64,000 nucleotides of DNA from Idiomarina aquatica (GTDB lineage: Bacteria > Pseudomonadota > Gammaproteobacteria > Enterobacterales > Alteromonadaceae), in contig NZ_PIPS01000003.1 of the NCBI RefSeq assembly GCF_003987185.1, positions 286,654 to 350,653 of the forward strand, given 5' to 3'. Within the stretch, counting starts at the first letter, position 1. Every line of letters begins with the position of its first letter. The translations under genes and the position numbers were made by a program. This document shows, in pieces, positions 44,458 to 54,247 of the stretch. Below the pieces are notes generated by a model. It ran no database searches and was not told where the DNA came from. It worked only from the letters and a program-made list of their open reading frames with translations.

Positions 44458-45496
44458 TACACAATTACAGACCAAAAAGCGTGAAGCCGATTTCGATGTG
44501 CACAGCCTTGAGGGCGTAGAAAAAGCCGCTATCCTGCTGTTGAGTCTATCGGAAGAAGATGCTGCGCAGATCCTGAAGCACTTAGAACCAAAGCAAGTGC
44601 AAAAGGTCGGTATGGCAATGGCCAGTTTGCAGGACTTTAACCAAGATAAGGTCAACGCAGTTCATAACCTGTTTTTGGAAGAGATCCAGAAATTCACCAA
44701 CATCGGCTTCAAGAGTGAAGAGTTTGTGCGTAAGGCACTTACCTCAGCGTTGGGTGAAGATAAAGCCGGCAATTTGATTGAGCAAATTGTAATGGGTGGT
44801 GGCTCGAAGGGTCTAGATTCATTGAAATGGATGGACTCGAAGCAGGTTGCAACCATCATTCGCAACGAACACCCGCAGATTCAGACCATTGTATTGTCCT
44901 ATCTCGATGCCGAGCAAAGCGCGGAAATTATGGCACAGTTCCCGGAGAAGGTGCGTTTGGATCTCATGATGCGAATTGCCAACCTGGAAGAAGTACAGCC
45001 AGCAGCATTGCAGGAACTGAACGAAATCATGGAGAAACAGTTCGCCGGTCAGGCCGGTGCTCAGGCAGCGAAGATGGGCGGCCTGAAAGCCGCTGCGGAT
45101 ATCATGAACTACCTCGATACCAACATCGAAGGTCAGTTGATGGATGCCATCCGCGAGCAGGACGAAGAGATGAGCCAGCAAATTCAGGATCTGATGTTCG
45201 TCTTCGAAAACCTCGTCGAAGTCGACGATCGGGGTATCCAGACCTTGCTGCGTGAAGTGGAAGGCGACGTGTTGCAAAAAGCACTTAAAGGTGCGGATGA
45301 CAACGTCAAAGAGAAAATCTTCAAAAATATGTCAAAACGCGCAGGGGACATGTTGAAAGACGACCTTGAAGCGATGGGGCCGGTGCGCATTAGCGATGTG
45401 GAAGCCGCCCAGAAAGACATTCTTGCTGTCGCTCGCCGCTTAGCGGATGCAGGTGAAATTATGCTTGGCGGTGGCGGTAACGATGAGTTCCTGTAA
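44444..45496 (+). CDS. fliG: Flagellar motor switch protein FliG
   Basis: Rotor part of the motor switch, bound to FliF and facing the stator. At 350 residues it has the FliG pattern: GVEKAAILLLSLSEEDAAQI, the middle domain with EHPQIQTIVLSYLD, and the C-terminal torque domain FVFENLVEVDDRGIQTLLREV and LAVARRLADAGEI. The first ATG (44444) lies inside the end of fliF, with another at 44450; which one is used is not certain. Expected partners are FliM and FliN, encoded further along. Confidence 0.97.
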   Translation: MKMPDTQLQTKKREADFDVHSLEGVEKAAILLLSLSEEDAAQILKHLEPKQVQKVGMAMASLQDFNQDKVNAVHNLFLEEIQKFTNIGFKSEEFVRKALTSALGEDKAGNLIEQIVMGGGSKGLDSLKWMDSKQVATIIRNEHPQIQTIVLSYLDAEQSAEIMAQFPEKVRLDLMMRIANLEEVQPAALQELNEIMEKQFAGQAGAQAAKMGGLKAAADIMNYLDTNIEGQLMDAIREQDEEMSQQIQDLMFVFENLVEVDDRGIQTLLREVEGDVLQKALKGADDNVKEKIFKNMSKRAGDMLKDDLEAMGPVRISDVEAAQKDILAVARRLADAGEIMLGGGGNDEFL

Positions 45497-45518
45497 GGCA
45501 ACGTGGTAAACAGCAATT

Positions 45519-46268
45519 ATGAGCGACGGTTCTAACACGACAGAGAAGTGGCAGTTTCCTGATATTACCTCAGAAGAATTTCTGCGGGGGGAGAAAACCA
45601 ATGCGCTCAACAAGCCGCGCCGTTGGCAGTATGAACCGCCTGAAGCTGATGACGATGAGGAGCAGGAACTGCAGCCATTGACGGCTGAGGAACTGGAACA
45701 AATCCGTGAAGCGGCTCGCGAAGAGGGCTTTAAAGAAGGGTATAACGCAGGCCATGCCGAGGGGCTGGAGGCCGGCCATCAGGAAGGTGTTGAACAGGGC
45801 CAACAGGACGGTTTCAATAAAGGCTTTGAACAAGGCCTGGCGGATGGCAAGGCCAAAATGGAACAACAAGCCGGAGAACTGTTAAAGCTACTCGACAGCT
45901 TATCTCATCCGGAGCAAAAAATTACCGACGACGTCGAAGCGGAACTGCTGGAAATGGTCATGCAACTGACCGAAGCCATCTGTTTGGACGTCCCCTACAA
46001 GCAACCCGAGCTTGTTAAAGTTGCTGTCCGCAACGCACTGGAAGTGCTGCCGGTGACCGATCAACGTGTGGTTATCCATCTCAACCCCGATGATCTGGAA
46101 CTGGTGCAGGACATGTACAGTGAGGAGCAGTTACGAGAACACGGTTGGTTATTAAATAAAGATGACTTGCTCGAGCGTGGCGGATGTCGGGTGACGACCG
46201 AGAGTTCGTCGGTTGATTATACCTTGCGCAGTCGTATTAAAAGTGTGTTCGATAAACTTAAGGGCTGA
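45519..46268 (+). CDS. fliH: Flagellar export ATPase regulator FliH
   Basis: Stator-like regulator of the FliI ATPase at the export gate. The 249-residue protein has an N-terminal part with WQFPDI and an acidic region, the Gly-rich heptad repeat typical of FliH ([20 protein letters not shown], where G repeats every four residues), and the C-terminal domain [17 protein letters not shown]. Lies between fliG and fliI with a 2-base gap before fliI. Confidence 0.93.
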   Translation: MSDGSNTTEKWQFPDITSEEFLRGEKTNALNKPRRWQYEPPEADDDEEQELQPLTAEELEQIREAAREEGFKEGYNAGHAEGLEAGHQEGVEQGQQDGFNKGFEQGLADGKAKMEQQAGELLKLLDSLSHPEQKITDDVEAELLEMVMQLTEAICLDVPYKQPELVKVAVRNALEVLPVTDQRVVIHLNPDDLELVQDMYSEEQLREHGWLLNKDDLLERGGCRVTTESSSVDYTLRSRIKSVFDKLKG

Positions 46269-46270
46269 TA

Positions 46271-47608
46271 ATGAGCGAGTCCATTTTAAAAGGTCTTAAA
46301 AAAGCTCGTCAGCGCATTCAGAAACCTCCTGTTCTCGTGTCCGGTTATCTCACCCGGGTTGTCGGGCTGATGTTTGAAGCCGTTGGCGTGCGTGCGCCGA
46401 TTGGCTCGAGCTGTCTGGTCGAGTCGGCCAACGGTGATATTGAGGCCGAAGTCGTCGGCTTTGAAAACAACATCAGTTATTTAATGCCGACTCAGGACGC
46501 CGATGGTGTTGTGCCCGGTGCAAAAGTAAAGCCTCGCTCAGAGAAAACCACCATCCCCTTTGGCATGGAGTTGCTGGGGCGCGTCATTGATGCGCGCGGA
46601 AACCCGCTCGATGGGCGGGGACCTATTCATACCGAACAGAACCGTCGCTATCGTAGCCAGCCCATGAATCCGCTTAATCGTCGTCCGGTTAAACAACCCC
46701 TTGATGTCGGCGTGACCGCAATTAATGCCTGTATTACCGTTGGACAAGGGCAGCGTATGGGTCTGTTTGCCGGCAGTGGTGTGGGTAAAAGTGTGCTTTT
46801 GGGAATGATGACCCGGGGTACTGATGCGGATGTGATCGTGGTTGGCCTGATTGGTGAACGAGGACGAGAGGTTAAAGAGTTTATTCAGGAAATTTTAGGC
46901 GAGGAAGGACTGCAGAAGTCGGTGGTAGTAGCCGCTCCGGCCGATCAGTCACCGCTTATCCGTTTGCGCGGTTGTGAAACGGCCGCAGAAATTGCCGAGT
47001 ACTTTCGGGATCAGGGTCTAAACGTACTGTTACTGATGGACTCACTGACCCGTTATGCGATGGCACAGCGGGAGATCGCACTGGCCGTCGGTGAACCCCC
47101 GGCGACCAAAGGTTATCCGCCGTCGGTATTTGCAAAGTTACCGGCGCTGGTAGAGCGGGCAGGCAATGGGGGTGACGGACAAGGCTCAGTAACGGCATTT
47201 TATACGGTACTCACGGAAGGTGACGACTTACAGGATCCGATCGCTGATTCGGCACGAGCGATTCTTGACGGTCATATTGTCTTAAGTCGTGAGTTGGCCG
47301 ATTCGGGTCACTACCCGGCCATTGATATTGAAGCTTCGATCAGTCGGGTTATGCCACAGGTCGTGTCGGAAGAACATATGAAGCAAGCAGTGCAAGTGCG
47401 GAAATGGTATTCAAATTATCGCCGTAACCGCGACCTAATTGCGATTGGCGCATACAGCAGAGGTTCTGATCCTGCCATTGATCAAGCGATTGCGATGCAT
47501 CCCAGAGTCGAGAAGTTTTTGCGGCAACCAATGCGCAAAGTGGTCAGTTACGATGAGAGCCTGCTGTTGTTGCAGCAGGTTATCAACCCACAGCAACGTC
47601 AGGGTTAA
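46271..47608 (+). CDS. fliI: Flagellum-specific export ATPase FliI
   Basis: ATPase that energises protein export. The 445-residue protein has the Walker [15 protein letters not shown], the [18 protein letters not shown] region, the Walker [16 protein letters not shown], and the catalytic Glu segment of F1-beta-like ATPases, [18 protein letters not shown]. It has the usual FliI length and, in this cluster, FliH and FliJ as partners. Confidence 0.97.
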   Translation: MSESILKGLKKARQRIQKPPVLVSGYLTRVVGLMFEAVGVRAPIGSSCLVESANGDIEAEVVGFENNISYLMPTQDADGVVPGAKVKPRSEKTTIPFGMELLGRVIDARGNPLDGRGPIHTEQNRRYRSQPMNPLNRRPVKQPLDVGVTAINACITVGQGQRMGLFAGSGVGKSVLLGMMTRGTDADVIVVGLIGERGREVKEFIQEILGEEGLQKSVVVAAPADQSPLIRLRGCETAAEIAEYFRDQGLNVLLLMDSLTRYAMAQREIALAVGEPPATKGYPPSVFAKLPALVERAGNGGDGQGSVTAFYTVLTEGDDLQDPIADSARAILDGHIVLSRELADSGHYPAIDIEASISRVMPQVVSEEHMKQAVQVRKWYSNYRRNRDLIAIGAYSRGSDPAIDQAIAMHPRVEKFLRQPMRKVVSYDESLLLLQQVINPQQRQG

Positions 47609-47615
47609 TTAGGCT

Positions 47616-48083
47616 ATGGCGGATCTGCAACAGATGGCAATGTTACTTGAGCTTGAGCAGCGACGTGAAGACGAAGCGGCGGCAAACTATGCCCAGGTAC
47701 AACAACAAGTTGACGACCAACGCTCGCGACTCGAGGGTCTATCACAGTATCGGCTTGATTACTTGCAGCAATTACAACAGCGCGGTAGTTCAGGCATCGT
47801 GTCGCGTCAGTTTGGTCAGTACCATGCCTTTGTCGGTAAGCTGGATGAGGGGGTTGAGCAACTTCACCGGTCATTGGTAAAACTGCAGCAGGTCGCTGAT
47901 CAGCGACGTCAACAGTGGCTGGCGCAGCGCCGCAAAAAAGAATCGATCAAGCATTTGATAACCGAGCAACAAAAGCGTGAAGAACATCAGCGCGCCCGCC
48001 GCGAACAAAAGAACTTAGATGATTTTTCCAGCCAGCGCTTTATTCGGGAAATGCAGTTAAAGGCCCGGAAGCCGACACAATAA
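47616..48083 (+). CDS. fliJ: Flagellar export chaperone FliJ
   Basis: General chaperone that works with FliI. It is a 155-residue, charged, coiled-coil protein (LELEQRREDEAAANYAQVQQ; then RREQKNLDDFSSQRFIREMQ) with the two long helices expected of FliJ. Sequence is poorly conserved across species, so the call rests on helical content, length and position between fliI and fliK. A sigma-54 promoter begins 4 bases after its stop. Confidence 0.9.
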   Translation: MADLQQMAMLLELEQRREDEAAANYAQVQQQVDDQRSRLEGLSQYRLDYLQQLQQRGSSGIVSRQFGQYHAFVGKLDEGVEQLHRSLVKLQQVADQRRQQWLAQRRKKESIKHLITEQQKREEHQRARREQKNLDDFSSQRFIREMQLKARKPTQ

Positions 48084-48086
48084 AAC

Positions 48087-48102
48087 TGGCACGGCAATTG
48101 CT
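48087..48102 (+). promoter_or_regulatory. Sigma-54 promoter of the fliK operon
   Basis: TGGCACGGCAATTGCT matches the -24/-12 consensus TGGCACG-N4-TTGCW at every defined base, with GG and GC 10 bases apart. The start site would lie near 48114, about 43 bases before the fliK ATG. It divides the cluster into fliEFGHIJ and fliK onwards. Confidence 0.88.
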
Positions 48103-48156
48103 TTACTAAATGCAATGAAACCAAACGCTTTTCGGCGTCAAAATTGAGACACTATT

Positions 48157-49938
48157 ATGCAACAACTGCTAACACTAACGGCCCAATCCGAGCAATTCCT
48201 AAAAGCTTCCGGTGATGTTCGACTGGAGCCTTCGTCGGCGAGCCAAAGCAAAGGCGGCGACTTTGCTCGTGAGTTGTTGGCCGGGCTGGAACTGAATAAA
48301 AGTGCTGACAGTGAAATAACCCAACAGCAACTAAAAGTGTCGCAAACAACGGCGCAGTTGCGGCTAAAGGAATCGGACGGCAAAGCGTTGCAGCGCTTTC
48401 AGTTTGATGACAGTGACGTTGGCGAACCGGTTGAAGCCCCGATTCTTGAGATGCTGGAGGAGATGCAGACATTGTTGCAGCCTGGCGGTGAGGCCAGTGA
48501 CAGTCAGGGTGATGCGGCACAACTAACCGCATTATCCGACCTTGACGATGAAGAGATGGCAGCGCAGTTGGCGAAGCTATCTGAGCTGTTGGCCGAGCTT
48601 GGTGCGGAGTCGCTGTCGGATGAGCAGCGGCAACAACTTGCCGGTGAAGTCTTTGCTACCTTGTCTGAGGACGAACAGCGGCAAATCATGCAATTGTCCG
48701 TTGCCGATGTGGCCGAACAGGAGTCCGTTAAAGGCAGCGTCGATGCCGAATTATTGTCTCGACTGAGCCGGCTAAGTGAACTTGCTGACGCGGCGGTAAA
48801 GGTCGCCGGCGGCGAAATAGTCGCTAAAGAACCAAGCTTGAGCGAGAACGCGCAGCGTTCCGATGATGCCAAGGCGTTACAATGGCTGACTCAGCAGTTA
48901 CAGGAATTAGAACGTGGGGCTAAGGCTGAATCTAGTGCTGAATCTAGTGCTGCTACCGGTGATGATGACGCACGACAGGCGGTATTGCAGCAGCTACAAC
49001 AGCTTCTCGATGATGACCGTTCTTTGAGTACTGAGCAAAAGCAACAAGTGCAGCAGCTTCTGAACCAAATAGAACAACAACTGATGCAGCCATCGCAGAC
49101 CGCGGCAGCCACGACAAGTCAGCCTGCTGCCTTGAGCGAATTACAAAAACTGTTGGCTCAAGTTACCGATAACGACGCCCCGGCTGAACGCACCGAACGT
49201 GCGCAACCTGTGTTGAATGCTTCAGCAAAAGCAACTGAGACAACGACCAAGATGGCAGACCCTAAAGCGGCTGTTGAAGACAAGCCAGTGGATGTTGCCA
49301 GCAACAAGCCCAATACGGAAAAAAGTGCTGACGTTAAGCCCGATAATGCGCTAATGAACGGGGTCGCAGAGCGAGCTGCACCGTCACGTACCGAGGCGCC
49401 GACGAGCTTTGGTGAAGAATTGATTAATCAGCAAACGGCCGCGGTATCGACACAGACCGGTACCGTGAAAGCGACGGAAATGTCGTCAACGCTGCAGAGC
49501 AGTATGCAGTCGATTCAAAAACCGTTTGATCCGCAGCAAAGTGAAGCGTCACAGAAGTTGCAGGAACGCATCAACATTATGCTGAGTAAAAATATACAGC
49601 GTGCCGATATACGCTTGGATCCGCCCGAACTGGGTCAACTTCAGGTTCGTATTAATATGAACTCTGAACAAGCCACGGTGCAGTTTCAGGTGCAGTCACC
49701 CCAGGCTCGCGAAGCAATAGAAAATGCCTTGCCGCGACTGCGTGAGATGTTAGAGCAGCAAGGTGTGGCGTTAGCCGATACCGATGTTAAAGAACAACAG
49801 CAGCAAACCGCCGGTCAGCAGGAGTCCAGCCAGCGTGATGGCGGAATGGGCGGCCGTGCTGAAATGGTCGAAGAACATGAAATTGCTCTAGATAACGGTC
49901 GGCCCATTGGCTTAGGTGGCGTAGATTTCTACGTCTGA
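48157..49938 (+). CDS. fliK: Flagellar hook-length control protein FliK
   Basis: Measures hook length and switches export specificity through FlhB. At 593 residues it is on the long side. The N-terminal two thirds are low-complexity, Gln- and Leu-rich (for example QQLLDDDRSLSTEQKQQVQQ), with little conservation. The C-terminal domain is clear: KLQERINIMLSKNIQRADIR, LDPPELGQLQVRINM, and AREAIENALPRLREML, matching the Flg_hook domain. First gene of the second flagellar operon. Confidence 0.93.
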   Translation: MQQLLTLTAQSEQFLKASGDVRLEPSSASQSKGGDFARELLAGLELNKSADSEITQQQLKVSQTTAQLRLKESDGKALQRFQFDDSDVGEPVEAPILEMLEEMQTLLQPGGEASDSQGDAAQLTALSDLDDEEMAAQLAKLSELLAELGAESLSDEQRQQLAGEVFATLSEDEQRQIMQLSVADVAEQESVKGSVDAELLSRLSRLSELADAAVKVAGGEIVAKEPSLSENAQRSDDAKALQWLTQQLQELERGAKAESSAESSAATGDDDARQAVLQQLQQLLDDDRSLSTEQKQQVQQLLNQIEQQLMQPSQTAAATTSQPAALSELQKLLAQVTDNDAPAERTERAQPVLNASAKATETTTKMADPKAAVEDKPVDVASNKPNTEKSADVKPDNALMNGVAERAAPSRTEAPTSFGEELINQQTAAVSTQTGTVKATEMSSTLQSSMQSIQKPFDPQQSEASQKLQERINIMLSKNIQRADIRLDPPELGQLQVRINMNSEQATVQFQVQSPQAREAIENALPRLREMLEQQGVALADTDVKEQQQQTAGQQESSQRDGGMGGRAEMVEEHEIALDNGRPIGLGGVDFYV

Positions 49939-50008
49939 GTACTGCAATCATCGTTTAATAGGCGCTATAGTGTGAGACAATCCGCTCTGAACTAAGCGAG
50001 AAGACAAA

Positions 50009-50548
50009 ATGGCTGAAGACAACCAAGAACAACAAGAACAACAAGAGCAAAGTGGAGCCGGCAAAAAGAAGCTGATATTGTTCGGCGGTATTGGTGTCGG
50101 TGTGATATTGATCGTTGTGGTCGTCATCTGGCTGTTCACGGGCTCATCCCCTGAAACCCCTAACCGTTCGGCGGGTTCTGCTGAAACCTCCCCAGCCGAA
50201 GTTGATGTTGGGCCGCCCCCCGAAGTGGGTAACGCGTTGTATGTTGGTATGCCAAGACCGTTCGTATTTATTGTACCGGGTGATGCGCGTGAGCGCACGG
50301 TTCAGATTAAGGTTCAGTTGATGGTGCGCGGTGAGGAAAACGAAGAGTTAGCTAAGCGCCATATTCCGTTGATTGAGGGAACTTTGCACCAAGTTTTTAG
50401 TTCGTCGACCGCAGAAGAGCTAAAGACAGTAGCGGGTAAAGAAAAATTACGCGAACTTGCGTTGCGTGAAGTTCAGGCCGCGCTGGAGAAAGTGGCGGGC
50501 CGTGGATTGGTCGAGCAAGTTTTATTCACAAGCATGGTCATGCAATAA
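50009..50548 (+). CDS. fliL: Flagellar basal body-associated protein FliL
   Basis: Inner-membrane protein linked to the stator and motor torque. The 179-residue protein has a charged Gln-rich N-terminus, one membrane segment (about 17-42, KLILFGGIGVGVILIVVVVI), and the periplasmic part with YVGMPRPFVFIVPGDARERT and the C-terminal ALREVQAALEKVAGRGLVEQVLF. In the expected place ahead of fliM. Confidence 0.93.
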   Translation: MAEDNQEQQEQQEQSGAGKKKLILFGGIGVGVILIVVVVIWLFTGSSPETPNRSAGSAETSPAEVDVGPPPEVGNALYVGMPRPFVFIVPGDARERTVQIKVQLMVRGEENEELAKRHIPLIEGTLHQVFSSSTAEELKTVAGKEKLRELALREVQAALEKVAGRGLVEQVLFTSMVMQ

Positions 50549-50564
50549 CAGAGCGAATTAAATT

Positions 50565-51629
50565 GTGAGCGATTTATTATCACAAGATGAAATTGATGCG
50601 CTGTTACACGGTGTCGATGATGTTGAGGAGGAGGATGCCGAGTCCTCGGCAGCGGCGTCGGAAGCGTTAGATTACGACTTTTCATCGCAAGATCGAATCG
50701 TTCGTGGGCGCATGCCAACGCTGGAAATCGTTAATGAGCGTTTTGCGCGGCATATGCGTGTCAGTTTATTCAATATGATGCGGCGCACGGCAGAAGTGTC
50801 AATAAATGGTGTGCAGATGCTCAAATTCGGTGAGTACGTGCACACCTTGTTTGTGCCTACCAGCCTGAATATGGTGCGTTTTCGTCCATTAAAAGGAACG
50901 GCGCTGATTACCATGGAAGCGCGCCTGGTTTTTATTCTGGTGGACAACTTTTTTGGTGGCGACGGCCGTTACCACGCGAAAATCGAAGGGCGTGAGTTTA
51001 CCCCGACAGAACGGCGCATCATTCAGATGTTGCTGAAGCTGATTTTCGAAGATTACAAAGAGGCCTGGGCGCCGGTTATGGATGTCGGTTTTGAGTACCT
51101 TGACTCGGAAGTTAACCCGGCCATGGCCAACATTGTGTCGCCAACCGAAGTGATTGTTATCAGTTCGTTTCATATTGAGCTGGATGGCGGTGGTGGTGAT
51201 TTTCACATTGCACTGCCGTACTCGATGCTGGAGCCGATCCGGGAATTGTTGGATGCCGGTGTGCAGTCGGACAAAGAAGATACCGACATGCGCTGGAGTA
51301 AGGCGCTACGTGACGAAATCATGGACGTACCGGTAGAAATGATTGCTAAACTGGCGGATCTTGACCTGTCGTTGCGTGAGGTTATGGATTTGCAGGCGGG
51401 CGATATCATTCCACTGGAAGTGCCTGACAATTTGACCGTACTGATTGAAGATTTGCCAACCTTCCATGCGAAGTTAGGCCGGTCACGAGAAAATGTCGCG
51501 TTGAAAATTACCGATAAGATCAAACGGCCTGAAACCGTGAAATCCGATATCCATATGCTGACTCGCGGCGGACGTCGTATTGGTGGTGATGCCGAGTTGC
51601 GACAACTGGAAGAAGATATTGATTTGTAA
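50565..51629 (+). CDS. fliM: Flagellar motor switch protein FliM
   Basis: Part of the C ring that binds phosphorylated CheY. The 354-residue protein begins with the CheY-binding motif LLSQDEIDALLHG, has the middle domain (DNFFGGDGRYHAKIEGREFT, GFEYLDSEVNPAMANIV), and a C-terminal SpoA domain (REVMDLQAGDIIPLEV). The start is a GTG with no strong ribosome binding site. Confidence 0.97.
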   Translation: MSDLLSQDEIDALLHGVDDVEEEDAESSAAASEALDYDFSSQDRIVRGRMPTLEIVNERFARHMRVSLFNMMRRTAEVSINGVQMLKFGEYVHTLFVPTSLNMVRFRPLKGTALITMEARLVFILVDNFFGGDGRYHAKIEGREFTPTERRIIQMLLKLIFEDYKEAWAPVMDVGFEYLDSEVNPAMANIVSPTEVIVISSFHIELDGGGGDFHIALPYSMLEPIRELLDAGVQSDKEDTDMRWSKALRDEIMDVPVEMIAKLADLDLSLREVMDLQAGDIIPLEVPDNLTVLIEDLPTFHAKLGRSRENVALKITDKIKRPETVKSDIHMLTRGGRRIGGDAELRQLEEDIDL

Positions 51630-51661
51630 CAGCGTATGCTGAGCATGAATGAGGTTACCTG

Positions 51662-52096
51662 ATGAGTAATGATGATAAAGATATGGACGATTGGGAAGCT
51701 GCAATGGCTGAGCAGGCTGCGGCAGAAGATGAAGAATCCGGTAAAAAGAAAAAAAATTCGAGCCATTCGGGCATGGACGGTATCAAAACGGCTGAGCTGG
51801 AAGAGTTAAGTGATGATGAAGTCAGCGATGACGACAAACGCAAACTTGACGCGATTCTCGATATTCCGGTCACCATCTCGATGGAAGTGGGTCGTAGCCA
51901 AATCAGCATTCGTAACCTGCTGCAGCTAAACCAAGGCTCTGTGGTGGAACTTGAGCGAGTGGCCGGTGAACCGCTCGACGTTTTGGTAAACGGGACACTC
52001 ATCGCGCACGGTGAAGTCGTGGTTGTAAACGATAAATTCGGGATTCGCCTTACAGATGTTATTAGCCAAATCGAGCGTATACGCAAGCTTCGCTAG
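51662..52096 (+). CDS. fliN: Flagellar motor switch protein FliN
   Basis: C-ring component of 144 residues. An acidic, Lys-rich N-terminus (about 1-60) precedes the SpoA domain: DIPVTISMEVGRSQISIRNL, NQGSVVELERVAGEPLDVL, and [27 protein letters not shown] lies upstream of the ATG. Its last 41 bases overlap the start of fliO in another frame. Confidence 0.96.
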   Translation: MSNDDKDMDDWEAAMAEQAAAEDEESGKKKKNSSHSGMDGIKTAELEELSDDEVSDDDKRKLDAILDIPVTISMEVGRSQISIRNLLQLNQGSVVELERVAGEPLDVLVNGTLIAHGEVVVVNDKFGIRLTDVISQIERIRKLR

Positions 52097-52433
52097 CGCG
52101 TTTACGCTGCTTGTCAGTACCTCGGCAAGCGCTCAGCAAACGCAAGCGAACTCTCCCATCGGGGGAGCAGACATAGGCGCCATGTTATTGGCGCTTATTG
52201 TCGTTTTAGCGGTGATTATTGGCTTAGCCATGATCGCTAAGCGGCTTAACCTTAAGATACAGGGAAATGCCGACATGAAGGTACTAAGTGCGATGTCACT
52301 GGGTACCAAAGAGCGATTAATGATTGTGGAAGTGGCCGGTAAGAAACTGTTGCTCGGCGTGACAGCCCAACGCATCGACTGCTTAAAAGAACTACCTGAC
52401 TCGGTAGAATTAAAAGGACAACAAAAATCATGA
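52056..52433 (+). CDS. fliO: Flagellar export apparatus protein FliO
   Basis: Chaperone-like membrane protein for assembly of the FliP ring. The 125-residue protein has an N-terminal hydrophobic or signal segment ([17 protein letters not shown]), a membrane segment (about 42-62, [19 protein letters not shown]) and a small cytoplasmic part ([23 protein letters not shown]). FliO is variable, so the call depends partly on position. The start lies 41 bases inside fliN, and its end overlaps fliP by 4 bases. Confidence 0.88.
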   Translation: MLLAKSSVYASFASAFTLLVSTSASAQQTQANSPIGGADIGAMLLALIVVLAVIIGLAMIAKRLNLKIQGNADMKVLSAMSLGTKERLMIVEVAGKKLLLGVTAQRIDCLKELPDSVELKGQQKS

Positions 52434-53176
52434 ACCGAGTGAGCTTTTTCGTGATAGCGATGGTTTTGTTGCTGCTGCCTGATAGCGCCTGGGCTCTGCA
52501 GGATATCAGTGCGGTGACGGTTAAGACCAACCCAGATGGAAGCGAAGAGTATTCTGTAACGCTGCAAATTCTTGCCATCATGACCGCGCTGACGTTCATT
52601 CCGGCGATGGTCATTATGATGACCTCCTTTACGCGGATTATTATTGTGCTGGCAATTCTGCGTCAGGCAATAGGTCTACAACAATCACCGTCAAACCAGG
52701 TGCTGCTGGGTATTACATTGTTTCTGACATTTTTTATCATGACCCCAGTATTGAACGAGGTAAACGACAAAGCGTTACAACCTTACTTGAATGAAGAAGT
52801 AACATCGATGGAAGCCTTAGATCGTGCTAAGGCACCGATCAAGGCGTTTATGCTTGCGCAGACGCGGCTTACTGACTTGGAGACATTCATCGATATTTCT
52901 GGTGCAGAAGGGATTAATGAGCCTGACGACGTTCCGATGTCTATTTTGATTCCATCGTTCATCACGTCGGAGCTTAAGACGGCCTTCCAAATAGGGTTTA
53001 TGTTATTTATTCCATTTCTGATCATCGATTTGGTGGTTGCCAGTGTGTTGATGGCGATGGGGATGATGATGTTGTCGCCGATGATCGTTTCCCTACCGTT
53101 TAAGTTGATGTTGTTTGTCTTGGTTGATGGCTGGAGTCTAACCATGACAACACTTGCCGGTAGCTTTGGAATATAG
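52430..53176 (+). CDS. fliP: Flagellar export gate protein FliP
   Basis: Core of the export gate. At 248 residues it has the normal FliP length: a signal peptide (ending DSAWA), four later membrane segments, and family motifs [36 protein letters not shown], and [20 protein letters not shown]. Translationally coupled to fliO (ATGA). Confidence 0.97.
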   Translation: MNRVSFFVIAMVLLLLPDSAWALQDISAVTVKTNPDGSEEYSVTLQILAIMTALTFIPAMVIMMTSFTRIIIVLAILRQAIGLQQSPSNQVLLGITLFLTFFIMTPVLNEVNDKALQPYLNEEVTSMEALDRAKAPIKAFMLAQTRLTDLETFIDISGAEGINEPDDVPMSILIPSFITSELKTAFQIGFMLFIPFLIIDLVVASVLMAMGMMMLSPMIVSLPFKLMLFVLVDGWSLTMTTLAGSFGI

Positions 53177-53186
53177 GGGGAGTCTT

Positions 53187-53456
53187 ATGAGTCCTGAAGT
53201 ATTTCTGGATGTATTTTCACAAGCATTAAAGGTCATCGTTATTATGGTTTCGTTTATTATCGTGCCAAGTTTGCTAGTGGGCTTGGTTGTTGCTGTATTT
53301 CAGGCGGCAACATCGATAAACGAGCAGACCTTGAGCTTTCTTCCTAGATTGCTTGTTACACTTGCAGTCGTAGGATTAGGGGGGCATTTTCTGGTTGAAA
53401 TGGTGATGGATTTTACCCTTGAAATGTACCGGCGCATTCCTGAAGTCGTGGGCTAA
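53187..53456 (+). CDS. fliQ: Flagellar export gate protein FliQ
   Basis: Small gate subunit of 89 residues from the ATG at 53187, the standard length; a longer frame starting at 53154 runs into fliP. GGGGGAG precedes the ATG. Two membrane helices are present, with VPSLLVGLVVAVFQAATSIN and EQTLSFLPRLLV as family segments. Its stop overlaps the fliR start by one base (TAATG). Confidence 0.97.
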   Translation: MSPEVFLDVFSQALKVIVIMVSFIIVPSLLVGLVVAVFQAATSINEQTLSFLPRLLVTLAVVGLGGHFLVEMVMDFTLEMYRRIPEVVG

Positions 53457-54238
53457 TGGATCTTGTTACCGCAACAGTCATTGAGTGGCTGGAACATCAC
53501 TTATGGCCGTTGACGAGAGTTTCGTCGATGATCATGAGTATGGCGCTTTTCTCCGGAACCCTGGTTAATGCCCGCTTAAAAACGCTGATGTCAATTGCGA
53601 TTATTTTTGCCGTAGCGCCTGCCTTACCGGAAATAACAACCCCTTACGAGATGATGTCTGTGGGTGGCTTCGTCGTTACCGCTCAACAAGTCGTCATCGG
53701 TGTAGCATTGGGCACGCTGTCCGTTATATTTTTACAAACCTTTGTACTTGGTGGCCAGATCATAGCAATGCAAATTGGCTTGGGTTTTGCCTCTATGGTC
53801 GATCCATCAAACGGGCAGCAGGTTCCCGTGGTGGCTCAGTTTTTTTTAATGCTGGCGAGTCTCATCTTTTTGGCATTAGATGGGCATTTACTGATGATAA
53901 GAATGGTTGTCGCCAGTTTTGACTCTGTTCCTGTAGGTATAACGGGGCTTGACGCCGATGCTTTTAAGATGATTGCCGACTGGGGCAGTTTAATGTTCTC
54001 AATGGCGTTATCGGCAATGCTATCGGCCATCATCGCGTTGTTGCTGATTAACTTGAGCTTTGGGGTCATGACAAGAGCTTCCCCTCAATTAAATATTTTT
54101 GCGATAGGTTTTCCTATTACCATGGTGAGTGGTCTTATCGTTCTTTGGTTAACCTTAGGCGGATTTATTTTTCATTTCGAGAACCTTTGGGCTCAGGTGA
54201 TAACCACCATGTGCCAAGTCATCGGCAGTCAGTGCTAG
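53456..54238 (+). CDS. fliR: Flagellar export gate protein FliR
   Basis: Gate subunit with six or more membrane segments and 260 residues, as usual. Recognisable stretches include RVSSMIMSMALFSGTLVNAR, LQTFVLGGQIIAMQIGLGFA, MVDPSNGQQVPVVAQFFLML, and NIFAIGFPITMVSGLIVLWL. It lies 9 bases before flhB. Confidence 0.96.
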   Translation: MDLVTATVIEWLEHHLWPLTRVSSMIMSMALFSGTLVNARLKTLMSIAIIFAVAPALPEITTPYEMMSVGGFVVTAQQVVIGVALGTLSVIFLQTFVLGGQIIAMQIGLGFASMVDPSNGQQVPVVAQFFLMLASLIFLALDGHLLMIRMVVASFDSVPVGITGLDADAFKMIADWGSLMFSMALSAMLSAIIALLLINLSFGVMTRASPQLNIFAIGFPITMVSGLIVLWLTLGGFIFHFENLWAQVITTMCQVIGSQC

Positions 54239-54247
54239 GAGGCAGCC

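Noticed and set aside
44819..45284. Frames of about 140-150 codons on both strands within fliG
   Set aside because: Shadows of FliG; the fliG frame is fully conserved and continuous.
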